Source of the DNA: Marinomonas sp. TW1
Lineage (GTDB): Bacteria > Pseudomonadota > Gammaproteobacteria > Pseudomonadales > Marinomonadaceae
Assembly: GCF_001625355.1 (NCBI RefSeq)
Contig: NZ_JSEE01000006.1
Location: 152,181-216,180, forward strand
Direction: 5' to 3'
Length of the DNA: 64,000 nt
Part shown: piece after piece, positions 1 through 9,375 of the stretch
Layout of the letters: each line of letters starts with the position of its first letter
Numbering within the stretch: the stretch's first letter is position 1
Program-made: the position numbers and the translations under genes
The notes under the pieces: generated by a model
What the model saw: only the letters and a program-made list of their open reading frames with translations
Database searches by the model: none
Told to the model about the DNA's origin: nothing

Positions 1-921
1 TAGGCCTTTTAAGCTATGAGCTCGATATTTCAATTCCCCTTTCGTTAGCATTCCACCTAATGCTTGTCCGTATTCTGGAATACGGTGGAAGTGATCTGGC
101 ATAGTGAAACCTTGGATAGTAAGGCGGCGCTTGATAATGCCAATCCAACTTGGGCCAGGTGCAGGTTCGGCTTTTTGATAGTCGGCAATCAGTCCGCATA
201 CGGCAATGCGGCCGTGTGGGTTCATGCGGTCAAAAATGGGCTCTTGCGCTGTGCCACCGGTATTTTCGAAAAACAGATCAATGCCATTAGGCGTAGCCTT
301 GTGTAACTGTTCAACAAAATCTGCGTTTTTATAGTTGATGGCATGATCAAAGCCCAGTTCACTGGTTAGCCATTGACACTTCTCATCAGAACCTGCCACA
401 CCGATTACGGTCAGGCCTTTGTTTTTCGCCATTTGACCGACTAATGAACCGACAGAGCCAGCCGCTGCGGTGACGATAAGTGTCTGACCTGCTTCTGGTT
501 TTAACACTTCAAACACACCGTGATAAGCGGTAATGCCAGGAAGAGCGATAACAGATAAAATGGCTTCTGCAGGCAATTCTTTAGGGATTTGATTGAGATT
601 GTCACCATTGCTTAGAGCGTATTCCGTCAATCCCATAAGGCCCATGACTCGGCTGCCAACGGGGAATTTATCGTTCTCAGAGGCGACGACTTCACCTATG
701 CCGCTGGCACGCATGGTGTCGCCTAATTTCACTGGAGGAATGTAGCTGTTTTCATCGGCACTCATCCAACCACGCATTGCAGGGTCTAATGATAAATGTG
801 TTAGTTTCACCAACACTTCCCCTTCTGAGGGTTGAGGGATTTCTTGGGTGACTATGTCAAACAGATCTTCTGTAATTTCCAGCTCGGGACGTTTCACGAG
901 CGTAATTGAGCGATAAGACAT
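1..921 (-). CDS. NADP-dependent MDR-family oxidoreductase, CurA-like (3' end outside window)
   Basis: Zinc-independent medium-chain reductase of the CurA / leukotriene-B4-dehydrogenase type, expected to reduce activated C=C bonds with NADPH in the cytosol. The frame stays open from an ATG at 921, preceded by AAGGA about 9 bases upstream, to the window edge. The 307 visible residues show the early SLDPAMRGWM segment and a Rossmann stretch TAAAGSVGSLVGQ typical of this family. Relatives are about 330-340 residues long, so roughly 30 C-terminal residues are missing. It is followed downstream of the edge by unknown sequence and is transcribed away from the DoxX gene's upstream side as a separate unit. 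The natural substrate cannot be told from sequence. Confidence 0.85.
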   Translation of the reverse strand, partial: MSYRSITLVKRPELEITEDLFDIVTQEIPQPSEGEVLVKLTHLSLDPAMRGWMSADENSYIPPVKLGDTMRASGIGEVVASENDKFPVGSRVMGLMGLTEYALSNGDNLNQIPKELPAEAILSVIALPGITAYHGVFEVLKPEAGQTLIVTAAAGSVGSLVGQMAKNKGLTVIGVAGSDEKCQWLTSELGFDHAINYKNADFVEQLHKATPNGIDLFFENTGGTAQEPIFDRMNPHGRIAVCGLIADYQKAEPAPGPSWIGIIKRRLTIQGFTMPDHFHRIPEYGQALGGMLTKGELKYRAHSLKGL

Positions 922-1079
922 GTAATATTTTCCTTTTTAAATGTGCTGACAAGTGTAGTCGAAATAGATTGGCTTAATGGTCAATTTTTATGGAGTCAAT
1001 GTGCAGTTGAGAGAATAAAAAAGCCCTTACCATCGGCAAGAGCTTTTCAGTTAGGAGCGCTTATTTTTACGAAGATGGA

Positions 1080-1514
1080 TTACTTACTAATCAGTTTGTC
1101 CACAGACAAAGAGCCTGCGCCACTGAAAGCCAAAGATAAGCTGGCAACTAACAACGTTAGAGCGTATTCATAACCATTGTTTGCCATGAAAAGGCCATTG
1201 CTGAAATGCACAGAGAAGATGGCGATCAACATAGTAAATGCTAAGGCAACACCGGCTGGACGAACCAACAAACCAATGACCAAAGCCAAACCACCAAAGA
1301 ATTCTGCGCTGCCGGCCATCAATGCCATTAAGTAGCCAGGTTCAAGGCCGATTGAAGCCATCCACTGACCTGTGCCTTCCAGACCATAGCCGCCGAATGA
1401 GCCAAACAGCTTTTGGGCGCCATGAGCCATTAGAATCAAACCGACTGGAATACGCAGAATGGTGCTCGCCCAGCCAGAAGAAGTACGAGTAATGTTTTGA
1501 ATGAATGCTTGCAT
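1080..1514 (-). CDS. DoxX family membrane protein
   Basis: Small inner-membrane protein of about 144 residues with four hydrophobic segments and the DoxX hallmarks: RIPVGLILMAHGAQKLFGSFGGYG near the N-terminus and a GLALVIGLLVRPAG segment in the middle. DoxX proteins are linked to quinone or thiosulfate redox and to oxidative-stress complexes in some species, but most have no proven role. I chose the internal ATG at 1514 (MQAFIQNI) because AAGG lies about 8 bases upstream. A longer in-frame start at 1562 lacks this site and would add an uncharacteristic tail. Neighbours give no further clue. Confidence 0.85.
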   Translation of the reverse strand: MQAFIQNITRTSSGWASTILRIPVGLILMAHGAQKLFGSFGGYGLEGTGQWMASIGLEPGYLMALMAGSAEFFGGLALVIGLLVRPAGVALAFTMLIAIFSVHFSNGLFMANNGYEYALTLLVASLSLAFSGAGSLSVDKLISK

Positions 1515-1655
1515 AGTTTTTACCTTGAAATTTTTTATGGACGATAGAAATACTATATACAATTTATGACAGAATAAGTAACGAAGTATTTTGATTTAGC
1601 GGTTCAAAAAAGTTGAACAACAATAAGACTCTTTCCTCATAGAGGGGAACGTTGT

Positions 1656-3071
1656 TTAACTCACTTTGCTGTTGATTAACTCACATAAGCTTAATAATTG
1701 CTGATGAGTATTGTGCTTGTCCGCTTCCGCTTCTAGGGGCCAGCCACAGTTGATACGAAAACAATCCGTATAAAAATCGTGGGTACTAAAGCAAGCGCCA
1801 CTACGAATGTCTATGTTGAGTTGCTGAGCATCCGTTTCCAATTGCACTGCATTTAGCCCTGGAACTTGTATCCATAACACCATTCCGCCTTGTGGCGTGC
1901 TGATTTTAGTGTTTACTGGCAACGCTTTGGCTAAGGTTTGTTGATATTGGTGAATGTGTTGTCCCATTTGATAACGAATGTTGTTAACATGGCGACGGTA
2001 TTCGCCAGTATTGATAAATTCAGCCATGCAGGATTGTACTAAGCCATTCACGCCAAAACTGGTGAGTGTGTGTTTGCGCATGTATTCCGTAAAATAGCGG
2101 CCAGGCTGACACCAGCCTAGTCGCATGCCTTCGGCCAAAATTTTTGAAAAGGACCCGCACCAAATCACATAGCCTTGTTGATCCCAATACTTTGCTGGCA
2201 AAGGTACTTCTTTAAGGTGGCTTAATTCAAAATAGACATCGTCTTCTATCATGGGAATTTGGTATTTTGCTGCCAGTGCGGCTAAGCCTTGTTTTTGCTG
2301 ATCAGAAAAGCTGATGCCATTGGGGTTGATGTTGTTGGTGCTGAACAAAGAAGCCTTGACTGTCCCTTGTTTGAGTAACTGCTCAAATTGCGGTAAATCT
2401 ATTCCTGCTTGCCCAATGGGGACTTCCACCACCTGTCTTGATAAGGTGGTCAGTAAATCCAATAAACCGCTAAAACAGGGAGAGCCGATCGCGATGGTAT
2501 CACCTTCATGGGTCAGCGTTTCTATGGCTTTTTTGACGCTGTCGATACAGCCATTGGTGATCACCAGCTCGTGGCTAGAAAAGGCCAAACCATAACCGCG
2601 TAAATGCTCGGTTAAGGCGTTTCTCAATACGGTTTCCCCTTGAATATCAGGGTATTGAAAAAGCGGCTGGCTGGCGCGATGCGCGACACGTTTGATACTG
2701 CGTTGCAAACCTGTGTTGGGCAACAGTTGTGGCGCGATCATAGAAGTGCCAAGCGGACTGAAAAATTCAGAATGTGGATTGTAGCCTCGACTGGGGGCGT
2801 ACTTCTTCGGGTCTCTTTGTTCCATTAATAGGTTAGAAAGAGCAGGAAAAGCGCTACTCTTGATACGACTAGCAACAAAATAGCCGGCTTGCGGCCGCGC
2901 ATAAATCCAACCGGTTTGTTGAAGATATTGATAAGCGCGCGTTGCCGTTGTCATGCTGACTTGATGCTGTTTTGTGACTTTTCTAAGGGCAGGGAGGCGC
3001 GCACCAGCAGGCAGTTTATGGCTATTCATTAGCTCGATAAAATGTTCTGCCAAACGTTGAAACTTAGACAT
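1656..3071 (-). CDS. MocR-type GntR/aminotransferase transcriptional regulator
   Basis: A 471-residue fusion of an N-terminal GntR winged helix (about residues 1-70, with LPALRKVTKQHQVSMTTATRAY as recognition region) to a fold-type-I aminotransferase-like domain. The PLP-binding lysine is K310 in GSFSKILAEG, and the IEDDVYFE aspartate that contacts the pyridine nitrogen is present. MocR proteins sense PLP or amino acids and usually control a divergent or nearby gene. Here the divergent neighbour is an EamA exporter followed by a LysE exporter, which suggests control of amino-acid efflux. The effector is not deducible. Confidence 0.9.
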   Translation of the reverse strand: MSKFQRLAEHFIELMNSHKLPAGARLPALRKVTKQHQVSMTTATRAYQYLQQTGWIYARPQAGYFVASRIKSSAFPALSNLLMEQRDPKKYAPSRGYNPHSEFFSPLGTSMIAPQLLPNTGLQRSIKRVAHRASQPLFQYPDIQGETVLRNALTEHLRGYGLAFSSHELVITNGCIDSVKKAIETLTHEGDTIAIGSPCFSGLLDLLTTLSRQVVEVPIGQAGIDLPQFEQLLKQGTVKASLFSTNNINPNGISFSDQQKQGLAALAAKYQIPMIEDDVYFELSHLKEVPLPAKYWDQQGYVIWCGSFSKILAEGMRLGWCQPGRYFTEYMRKHTLTSFGVNGLVQSCMAEFINTGEYRRHVNNIRYQMGQHIHQYQQTLAKALPVNTKISTPQGGMVLWIQVPGLNAVQLETDAQQLNIDIRSGACFSTHDFYTDCFRINCGWPLEAEADKHNTHQQLLSLCELINSKVS

Positions 3072-3226
3072 ATGGCCAGCCTTTTCCTGATTGAGTTAAG
3101 TGAGTTGCATCAGCGTAGCAGAATTGTACTCTTATTTTTATTTAAAATTGAATCTGCACTCTTTTGTCTTTCGTCGTGATACTAACGATGTCGTGTATCG
3201 CTTCGTAATGAGAAAGGAAGAAGAGA

Positions 3227-4108
3227 ATGAAACTGAGAGACTTTGGTTTATTGTTCGTATTGATGGCCTTATGGGGATTGAACTTCAGCGTGATTAAATT
3301 AGGGGTGAATAATATTGATCCTCTTATGCTGACGGCATTGCGCTTTACCTTTGCGGTGTTTCCTTTGGTGCTTTTCATTAAACGTCCGAATGTTCAGTGG
3401 CGTTATCTTATCGCTTATGGATTGTCGTTTGGTGTCGGTGTTTGGGGTCTAACCACCTTATCGATTCGTTTAGGCTTATCGGCGGGCATGGCCTCCTTGC
3501 TACTTGATATGAGTGTGGTGAGCAGCTTGTTGGTGGGCTATTTTTTATTGAAAGAGAGGCTGACGCTCAACAAGTTATTGGGAGCGGGGCTGGCCTTGAT
3601 TGGCCTATTCATCATAATGCAGGCGGATGGTGGTGCTATCACTATGGCTGGGCTGGTATTGGTATTGTTCGCCTCGACTTGTTGGAGCCTAAATGGTGTC
3701 ATCGTGAAATGGGCCAATACACGAGAAATTTTTGCCTTTAATGTATGGGGGATGTTGTTTGCCCCAGTACCACTAGTGCTGCTGTCTGTGCTGTTAAATG
3801 GCACAGGTGTAATAACGACCTTACTCAGCGAATTTAACCAATCAGCCTTATTTTCAGTGTTATTTCAGGCTTATCCAACTACTTTATTGGGGTATTGGCT
3901 GTGGAATAAAATGATAGTGAAGTACTCTATTTCCAGTGTGGCTCCCATGACTCTATTGGTGCCAGTGTTTGGTATATTGGGTGGGTATTGGTTTTATGAT
4001 GAAGTGATATCACTCAGCCAGATAGTGGCAGGTGGACTGATTCTTATAGGATTGTTTATCAGTCAAATGTCATGGACTGGGTTGCGTTTAAAGCGCAGTC
4101 TAGTTTGA
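3227..4108 (+). CDS. EamA/DMT family transporter (probable amino-acid or metabolite exporter)
   Basis: A 293-residue inner-membrane protein with about ten hydrophobic helices arranged as two EamA repeats. It begins MKLRDFGLLFVLMALWGLNFSV, and the second repeat carries the usual VAPMTLLVPVFGILGG segment. Family members export O-acetylserine, cysteine or other small metabolites. The ATG at 3227 follows a strong AAGGAAGAAGAG site. It is divergent from the MocR gene and 58 bases ahead of a LysE-type exporter, so the two probably form one transcript under MocR control. The substrate is unknown. Confidence 0.85.
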   Translation: MKLRDFGLLFVLMALWGLNFSVIKLGVNNIDPLMLTALRFTFAVFPLVLFIKRPNVQWRYLIAYGLSFGVGVWGLTTLSIRLGLSAGMASLLLDMSVVSSLLVGYFLLKERLTLNKLLGAGLALIGLFIIMQADGGAITMAGLVLVLFASTCWSLNGVIVKWANTREIFAFNVWGMLFAPVPLVLLSVLLNGTGVITTLLSEFNQSALFSVLFQAYPTTLLGYWLWNKMIVKYSISSVAPMTLLVPVFGILGGYWFYDEVISLSQIVAGGLILIGLFISQMSWTGLRLKRSLV

Positions 4109-4166
4109 GGTTGAGGTTGAGGTTAGCGAAAATACTAAAACGCCAAGTTAGCAAAGGAAGAAAACA

Positions 4167-4793
4167 ATGCAGGATATTCATTACGGTTTGATTTTAATGG
4201 CTGCCTTTGTTGCGGTGGCAAGTCCTGGGCCTGCTAACTTAGCCATAGCGAGTACGGCGATGAGTTCAGGACGATCTCATGGCGTCGCAACCGCGTTGGG
4301 GGTACTGACGGGATCGTTTATTTGGTCTTTTTCTGGCGCTTTTGGTATGGCTGCCGTGATGTACACCAATGCCTGGTTATTTGAAACCTTGCGTTACCTT
4401 GGTGCAGCCTACTTACTTTTCTTGGCGTTTAAGTCTTTCAAATCGGTGGTACGGCCTAAGCCCATCACATTAGAACAAGTACCGACTAAATCTCTTAAAG
4501 TAGATTATTTACGAGGCTTAGCGATCCATTTAACCAATCCGAAAGTCATCTTGTTTTTTGGTGCCTTGTATTCCATGGGGGTGCCAAGTGACGTTGAAAT
4601 GGATGGGTTACTTTCGATTATTTTCTTGATTGGTTTGCAAAGTCTGTGTCTCTTCCTTGGTTATGCTTTGATGTTTTCTCATGAAGGGTTTCGACGTGTC
4701 TATTTTAGAATGAGTCGAGTCTTTGATAGCCTTTTTACACTGTTTTTTGGTGTGGCTGGTGTGAAAATGCTACTCAATAAAATCAATCTTTAG
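4167..4793 (+). CDS. LysE/RhtB family amino-acid exporter
   Basis: A 208-residue membrane protein with about six hydrophobic segments. The LysE/RhtB signature sits near the N-terminus (AVASPGPANLAIASTAMSSG), followed by GVATALGVLTGSF, and a conserved HLTNPKVILFFGAL stretch lies past the middle. Members use the proton gradient to export basic amino acids, threonine, homoserine or related compounds. Its start has AAAGGAAG immediately upstream. It lies 58 bases after an EamA exporter with no terminator between them, so co-transcription is likely. The LysR gene downstream converges on it, with the two ends 15 bases apart. Confidence 0.88.
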   Translation: MQDIHYGLILMAAFVAVASPGPANLAIASTAMSSGRSHGVATALGVLTGSFIWSFSGAFGMAAVMYTNAWLFETLRYLGAAYLLFLAFKSFKSVVRPKPITLEQVPTKSLKVDYLRGLAIHLTNPKVILFFGALYSMGVPSDVEMDGLLSIIFLIGLQSLCLFLGYALMFSHEGFRRVYFRMSRVFDSLFTLFFGVAGVKMLLNKINL

Positions 4794-4808
4794 TGGTTAA
4801 AAATGACG

Positions 4809-5624
4809 CTAGGTTTGAGCCAATGTATGAGAAATACGTTGGATTAAACGCCGTACCTCTGGCAGGTAGCGATCTTCATGGTGGGTTACCAACCATTGAT
4901 CATGACTGAGTTCATCTATGATTTCATCCACCTTATGCAGAGAAGCATAAGCATCGCCAATAAAGGTTGGCAACAGAGCAATGCCTTTATTGGCCAGTGC
5001 CAAATCCAGACTGTTTCTTGGACTGTTCACTTCACACACTGGGTTATCGTCAATGTTGTTATTTAGCCATTGCGCGGATGGTGTATTGGCGATGACTTTG
5101 ATCCAGCGATCAGGTGCTTGTTGAGTGGCATAAGGAGCAAACTCAATACGCTTCAGTTTTCGACAAACGAGTGACGCTTCCGTGGGACGTTGATTGCGAA
5201 AGCCAATGACCACTTCACGATGAGATATGGCGAGTTTTTTCTCTTCAGAAACAAATCGTAGACGAAGATCAGAGGGGGATCCGGCCAAATGGTCTAAGTT
5301 TTTGATCAAGGCTAAGGTAGTCCAAGTGCCTGCGGATATTTTTACCAATGGTTGAGGCGTTCCAACGGTGACGGTTTGTTGCAGAATCAGATGTTCTATT
5401 TGGGTCAATTCGCTTAATAAATGCTGCCCATCGGGCGTTAGCGCGTAACCTCTATCATGACGATAGAAAAGCTCACGTGCCATGCTACGTTCAAGTTCGT
5501 ACATTCTTCTGCTTAAGGTTGCTGGACTTCGTTGGCTGACTTTGGCTGCAGAAGACAGTCCGCCTTGGCGAGCAACGGCCAGGAAGAGTTTGAGATCATT
5601 CCAGTCTATATCCTTTTCAAACAT
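4809..5624 (-). CDS. LysR family transcriptional regulator
   Basis: A 271-residue regulator with an N-terminal helix-turn-helix (about residues 8-65: LKLFLAVARQGGLSSAAKVS then SPATLSRRMYELE), followed by a diverged substrate-binding domain. It is shorter than the usual 290-310 residues; the effector domain looks reduced rather than cut, since no frameshift is visible. Direct and inverted CTTTTCAA copies surround its start codon, consistent with autoregulation. It converges with the exporter pair and diverges from a 71-residue ORF at 5757. Its target is not evident. Confidence 0.85.
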   Translation of the reverse strand: MFEKDIDWNDLKLFLAVARQGGLSSAAKVSQRSPATLSRRMYELERSMARELFYRHDRGYALTPDGQHLLSELTQIEHLILQQTVTVGTPQPLVKISAGTWTTLALIKNLDHLAGSPSDLRLRFVSEEKKLAISHREVVIGFRNQRPTEASLVCRKLKRIEFAPYATQQAPDRWIKVIANTPSAQWLNNNIDDNPVCEVNSPRNSLDLALANKGIALLPTFIGDAYASLHKVDEIIDELSHDQWLVTHHEDRYLPEVRRLIQRISHTLAQT

Positions 5625-5660
5625 GAAAAGACCTTTTCAAAGTGTTTTGTTGTTGAAAAG
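5612..5660. repeat. Phased CCTTTTCAA repeats over the LysR start region
   Basis: CCTTTTCAA occurs at 5612-5620 and again at 5632-5640, exactly 20 bases apart (two helical turns). An inverted copy, TTGAAAAG, is at 5653-5660. The cluster covers the start codon and leader of the LysR gene, so it may be that protein's own binding site. The function is inferred; only the repeats are seen. Confidence 0.4.
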
Positions 5661-5756
5661 AGATTACGTCTTATCCTAGGTAAGTCAATAATTACTTTTC
5701 TTGAAACAAAGTGGAAGGCGCGCTTCTAGGCTTGCTCAATACTTTATGGAGGTCTT

Positions 5757-5972
5757 ATGTGTCACCCTGAAACGCCTGACGATTACCTTTATCAATACAA
5801 TGGAATAAGTGATGTGCCTTTTTCTTGTCCTTCCCTGACCCCTGAGCAAAAAAAAGAACAAGCCTTTTATGAGGAGCATGGCGGTGGTGATGTCATGGAG
5901 AACTGGCGTCGTCTTTGTCATTATTTTGGCCTTATTAAAAAGGCGAATGATGAAGAAAAAAGGCTTGGTTAA
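5757..5972 (+). CDS. Hypothetical 71-residue protein
   Basis: I do not recognise this family. The ORF begins at an ATG with a near-perfect GGAGG site 5 bases upstream (TATGGAGGTCTTATG), the main reason to believe it is translated. The product is small, soluble and acidic/polar: MCHPETPDDYLYQYNG at the start, a mid-region rich in Glu and Lys, and a tryptophan-containing WRRLCHYFGL motif near the end. It has three cysteines, no signal peptide and no membrane segment. It sits between a divergent LysR gene and epmA. Confidence 0.55.
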   Translation: MCHPETPDDYLYQYNGISDVPFSCPSLTPEQKKEQAFYEEHGGGDVMENWRRLCHYFGLIKKANDEEKRLG

Positions 5973-6086
5973 AGGCTAGGAGGTGCCTGTCTGTTCTTCT
6001 TTTAATAGTGTGAAATGTCGACAACCAAAGTGAATGTATAAGCAAAAATTTGCTATGATGGGCTTTATTTTATAGAGCTTTTACTT

Positions 6087-7061
6087 ATGTATGATGCCGC
6101 ATTATGGCAACCCAGTGCCGAGCTTTCTGTATTACGTCAGCGCGCGGATTTATTTGGCAAAATACGACAATTCTTTGCTGATCGTGACGTGATGGAAGTG
6201 GATACGCCATGTTTGTCCTTAGCGAGTATTTCTGATCCCCATATTGAAGTGCTGACGGCCAACACCCACTCAATGGGGCAAGACCTTACCTATTATTTGC
6301 AAACCTCACCAGAGTTCGCCATGAAGCGTTTGCTGTGCGCTGGCGCTGGTTCTATTTATCAGTTGGGAAAGGTGTTCAGGGCGGAGGAAATGGGGCGTCG
6401 TCACAGTATCGAATTTACCATGTTGGAATGGTATCGCGTTGGCTTGGATCATTGGCAATTGATGGCGGAAATAGAAGCCCTGTTACAGGCGTTGATTGCG
6501 CCGAGCTTACAATGTGATTACCTCAGTTACCAGCAAGCGTTTATCGACTTTACCGGGCTAGATCCCTGGCAGGTGAGTCTCGAAGACCTGCAAGCGTGCG
6601 CGCATCAAGCAACCGAATACGGTTTGCAGGAAACGGACCGAGACACGTTATTGGAATTGATTTTTGCCAGCGTGATCGAGCCTAAGATTGCTCAGCAGCA
6701 ACCGTGCTTTATCCACAGTTATCCTACGTCTCAAGCGGCTTTGGCGAAGTTGCATTCAAATACGGATGGCAATCAGATGGCGGCTCGCTTTGAGCTTTAT
6801 TGGCAAGGCATGGAGCTGGCAAACGGTTACCATGAACTGACCGACGCACAAGAGCAGGCGGCTCGATTTGTTCAGGATAAAGCACAAAGACAGAAAGCCG
6901 AATCGGTTGAGCGTCAATTTGATGAACGTTTGATTACTGCGTTAGCTCATGGGATGCCAGATTGTGCTGGAGTGGCGTTAGGTGTTGATCGTCTGCTCAT
7001 GCTAATCTGTGGCAAAAAGGACATTGCCGAGGTGTTGGCGTTTGCTCATGAGCGGGCTTAA
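6087..7061 (+). CDS. epmA: EF-P--(R)-beta-lysine ligase
   Basis: EpmA (PoxA/GenX/YjeA) attaches (R)-beta-lysine to the conserved lysine of elongation factor P, which helps ribosomes through polyproline stretches. It is a class II lysyl-tRNA-synthetase paralogue without the anticodon-binding domain. At 324 residues it matches the usual length of about 325. Motif 2 (FRAEEMGRRHSIEFTMLEWY) and a motif-3-like end (GVALGVDRLLML) are intact, as is the ELANGYHELTDAQEQ segment. The start at 6087 has only a weak ribosome site. A dctB-like kinase begins 25 bases downstream, so they may share a transcript. The partner genes efp and epmB are not in this window. Confidence 0.95.
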   Translation: MYDAALWQPSAELSVLRQRADLFGKIRQFFADRDVMEVDTPCLSLASISDPHIEVLTANTHSMGQDLTYYLQTSPEFAMKRLLCAGAGSIYQLGKVFRAEEMGRRHSIEFTMLEWYRVGLDHWQLMAEIEALLQALIAPSLQCDYLSYQQAFIDFTGLDPWQVSLEDLQACAHQATEYGLQETDRDTLLELIFASVIEPKIAQQQPCFIHSYPTSQAALAKLHSNTDGNQMAARFELYWQGMELANGYHELTDAQEQAARFVQDKAQRQKAESVERQFDERLITALAHGMPDCAGVALGVDRLLMLICGKKDIAEVLAFAHERA

Positions 7062-7086
7062 TACAATTGAGTGAAATGAGGTTTTG

Positions 7087-9375
7087 GTGAGCAAATTATC
7101 CGATACGTTGAGTGAGGCTGCGGCTTTGTCTGTCGCCCCTAGAAAAATCATCGTGCTGTCTTTGTTGGCAATATTCTTATTGTTGATTGCCATCATCTGG
7201 AAAGGCGGAGAAGCGCTCAAAAATCGTCAGATTGAAGAATTACAAGTGACGTCTGAGGAGCAGTTGGCGCAGCTGGCCAATGTGATTGAAAGTGCCATTG
7301 CCAAATATCAACATATGCCGACCTTATTAGCGACCAATGGCCGTGTTAAAAAAGCGTTACGAGATGGTTTTTATCATGATATTTCTCAGTTAAATCTCGA
7401 ATTAGAGCAAATCAATCGTATCACTGAAGCCTCTGACAGTTATATCTTGAATAAAGATGGTCTCACCATCGCGGCTTCCAATTACCAAAGTGACGCCAGT
7501 TTTATTGGCAATAACTTTGCTTTTAGACCCTATTTTCAACAAGCTATTCAAGGCAAACCGGGGCGCTATTATGCCTTGGGAACCACCTCGAATCGACGCG
7601 GCTATTATTTTTCTTATCCTGTTGTGGATGAAGAGGAGATCATCGGTGTGGCCGTGGTGAAAGTGGACATCAGTCAGTTTGAGAAGCGCTTTGCCAATCA
7701 AAACTATGACTTTTTATTGCTTGATCCGGATGGCGTGGTGTTCAGTAGCTCAAGACCAAGTTGGCTTTATCAAGTTCTGCGTGGTTTGTCATACAGCGAG
7801 CTGAAGCGCATTGCTGAATCCCAGCGCTACAAAGACAGACCCATTGAAAAACTTCCTATTGCTTATCAGAAACCTTTGAGTGAAAGGGCCACCTTAGTGG
7901 ATGTGCTAGAAGCCAATCCCTTGAATGGTGAACTTGAACGCCGCTCTTACTTGAAAATGAGTCGACCCATTCAGCTATTGGGGTTCACCATTTCCATTTT
8001 GTCGCCATTGAAATTAATCAATGAAGAAATTGCGTTATGGCGTGCCATATTTGCGGGTGGTTTAACCATTACCGGCTTGTTGGCTGGTTTGGCTTTGCTA
8101 CGACGTCGAATGCTGTTAGAGCGATATAATGCTAATGAAATGACGCGCCACAACCAAGCTTACATTCGCGAGGTGATTCAAAATACGCAAGCAGGCTTGG
8201 TTACTTTGGATGACAAACATTGCATCGAATCTTTTAATCCGGCCATTGAGAAATTGGTAGGACAACCACTGAGTACTCTAATAGGGCAGCCCTTACAGAA
8301 TGTATTTCACGCCGATGATCAGCAAAAATTCGCTAGTGTTTGGCGTGCCGATGATAAATTGGGCATCAAAGTTGTGACCTTGGAAGGGTATTTGCAATGG
8401 GATGCAGTGGATTCGGTTCCCGTTGAGATGACACTTTGTGAAATGAAATTGCCTAATCGTCGCAGTTATTTGGTGACCTTTCATGATATGACGGAACGCA
8501 AACGCTACGAGCAAGAAGTTATGCAGGCGCAGCTCGAGTTGGAAAAACGCGTCCGTGAACGAACCTTTGAATTAGAACAGGCCAACCTTTTGCTGCGTCA
8601 GGAAATGGCGGGCCATAAAGACACTCAGCGAGAGTTGATTCAAACCGCTAAATTGGCCGTGCTTGGACAATTAAGTGCGGGATTAAACCATGAATTAAAT
8701 CAGCCTTTAACCGCTATTAGAGCCTTTGCGGGCAACGGTTTAAAGTTTCTCGATCGACAAAATTACCAACAAGCTCATAGCAATCTTGAACAGATCAATC
8801 AGCTTGGTCAGCATATGAGTGATATTATTTCTCGTTTTAAGGTGTTTGCTCGTAAAGGGGATGTGCAGCAAGGTCCTATTGCAGTACAAACGGCCATCAT
8901 TGGTGCCATTAAGATTATTTCACCGCGTTACAAAGAAGTCGGTATTGAGCTGCAAGCTCCTGAAGATAAAGGCTTTATTGTGCAAGGTGACATGGTGTTT
9001 TTGGAACAAGTTTTGGTCAATTTATTAGCCAATGCGGCGGACGCTATTCAAGAAGCGAAGAAAAACTCAGTAGATCGTTTACAAAGAGTGAGCATAGAAC
9101 AAATCGCCAATCAACATGACGTGACGATTTGTGTTCGAGACTCGGGTGACGGTCTGACTGATGATGCGATAAAGCATTTGTTTGAACCTTTCTTTACTTC
9201 TAAATCTTCAGGCGTTGGTCTGGGGTTAGGTTTGTCGATCAGTCAGCGAATTGTTGAAGTGATGGGTGGGCAAATTAAAGCTCACAACCGTCCAGAAGGT
9301 GGCGCAGAGTTTGTGGTGATATTGTCACGTTTCCAATCCAAAAAAATCAGTGAAAGAGAGCCGCATGACGGATAA
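7087..9375 (+). CDS. dctB: DctB-type sensor histidine kinase
   Basis: Membrane sensor kinase of about 762 residues. A transmembrane helix near residues 18-38 precedes a periplasmic double-CACHE region (about 45-305), then a second helix, a PAS domain (about 360-475), a coiled coil and a DctB-like kinase core. The phospho-accepting histidine is H535 in GLNHELNQPLTAIRAFAG, and N, G1 and G2 ATP-binding boxes follow (ANAADAIQEA, GLGLGLSISQ). DctB proteins sense C4-dicarboxylates and phosphorylate DctD. GTG at 7087 is preferred because GAGG lies 5 bases upstream; TTG at 7084 is too close. It overlaps the regulator gene by 11 bases. The extra PAS domain is absent from classical DctB. Confidence 0.85.
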   Translation: MSKLSDTLSEAAALSVAPRKIIVLSLLAIFLLLIAIIWKGGEALKNRQIEELQVTSEEQLAQLANVIESAIAKYQHMPTLLATNGRVKKALRDGFYHDISQLNLELEQINRITEASDSYILNKDGLTIAASNYQSDASFIGNNFAFRPYFQQAIQGKPGRYYALGTTSNRRGYYFSYPVVDEEEIIGVAVVKVDISQFEKRFANQNYDFLLLDPDGVVFSSSRPSWLYQVLRGLSYSELKRIAESQRYKDRPIEKLPIAYQKPLSERATLVDVLEANPLNGELERRSYLKMSRPIQLLGFTISILSPLKLINEEIALWRAIFAGGLTITGLLAGLALLRRRMLLERYNANEMTRHNQAYIREVIQNTQAGLVTLDDKHCIESFNPAIEKLVGQPLSTLIGQPLQNVFHADDQQKFASVWRADDKLGIKVVTLEGYLQWDAVDSVPVEMTLCEMKLPNRRSYLVTFHDMTERKRYEQEVMQAQLELEKRVRERTFELEQANLLLRQEMAGHKDTQRELIQTAKLAVLGQLSAGLNHELNQPLTAIRAFAGNGLKFLDRQNYQQAHSNLEQINQLGQHMSDIISRFKVFARKGDVQQGPIAVQTAIIGAIKIISPRYKEVGIELQAPEDKGFIVQGDMVFLEQVLVNLLANAADAIQEAKKNSVDRLQRVSIEQIANQHDVTICVRDSGDGLTDDAIKHLFEPFFTSKSSGVGLGLGLSISQRIVEVMGGQIKAHNRPEGGAEFVVILSRFQSKKISEREPHDG

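Noticed and set aside
943..1173. Forward-strand ORF over the DoxX gene and its downstream region
   Set aside because: It runs antisense through the DoxX gene and has no ribosome site or recognisable domain.
7084..7086. TTG as start of dctB
   Set aside because: The GAGG site is only two bases away; the adjacent GTG at 7087 has normal spacing.
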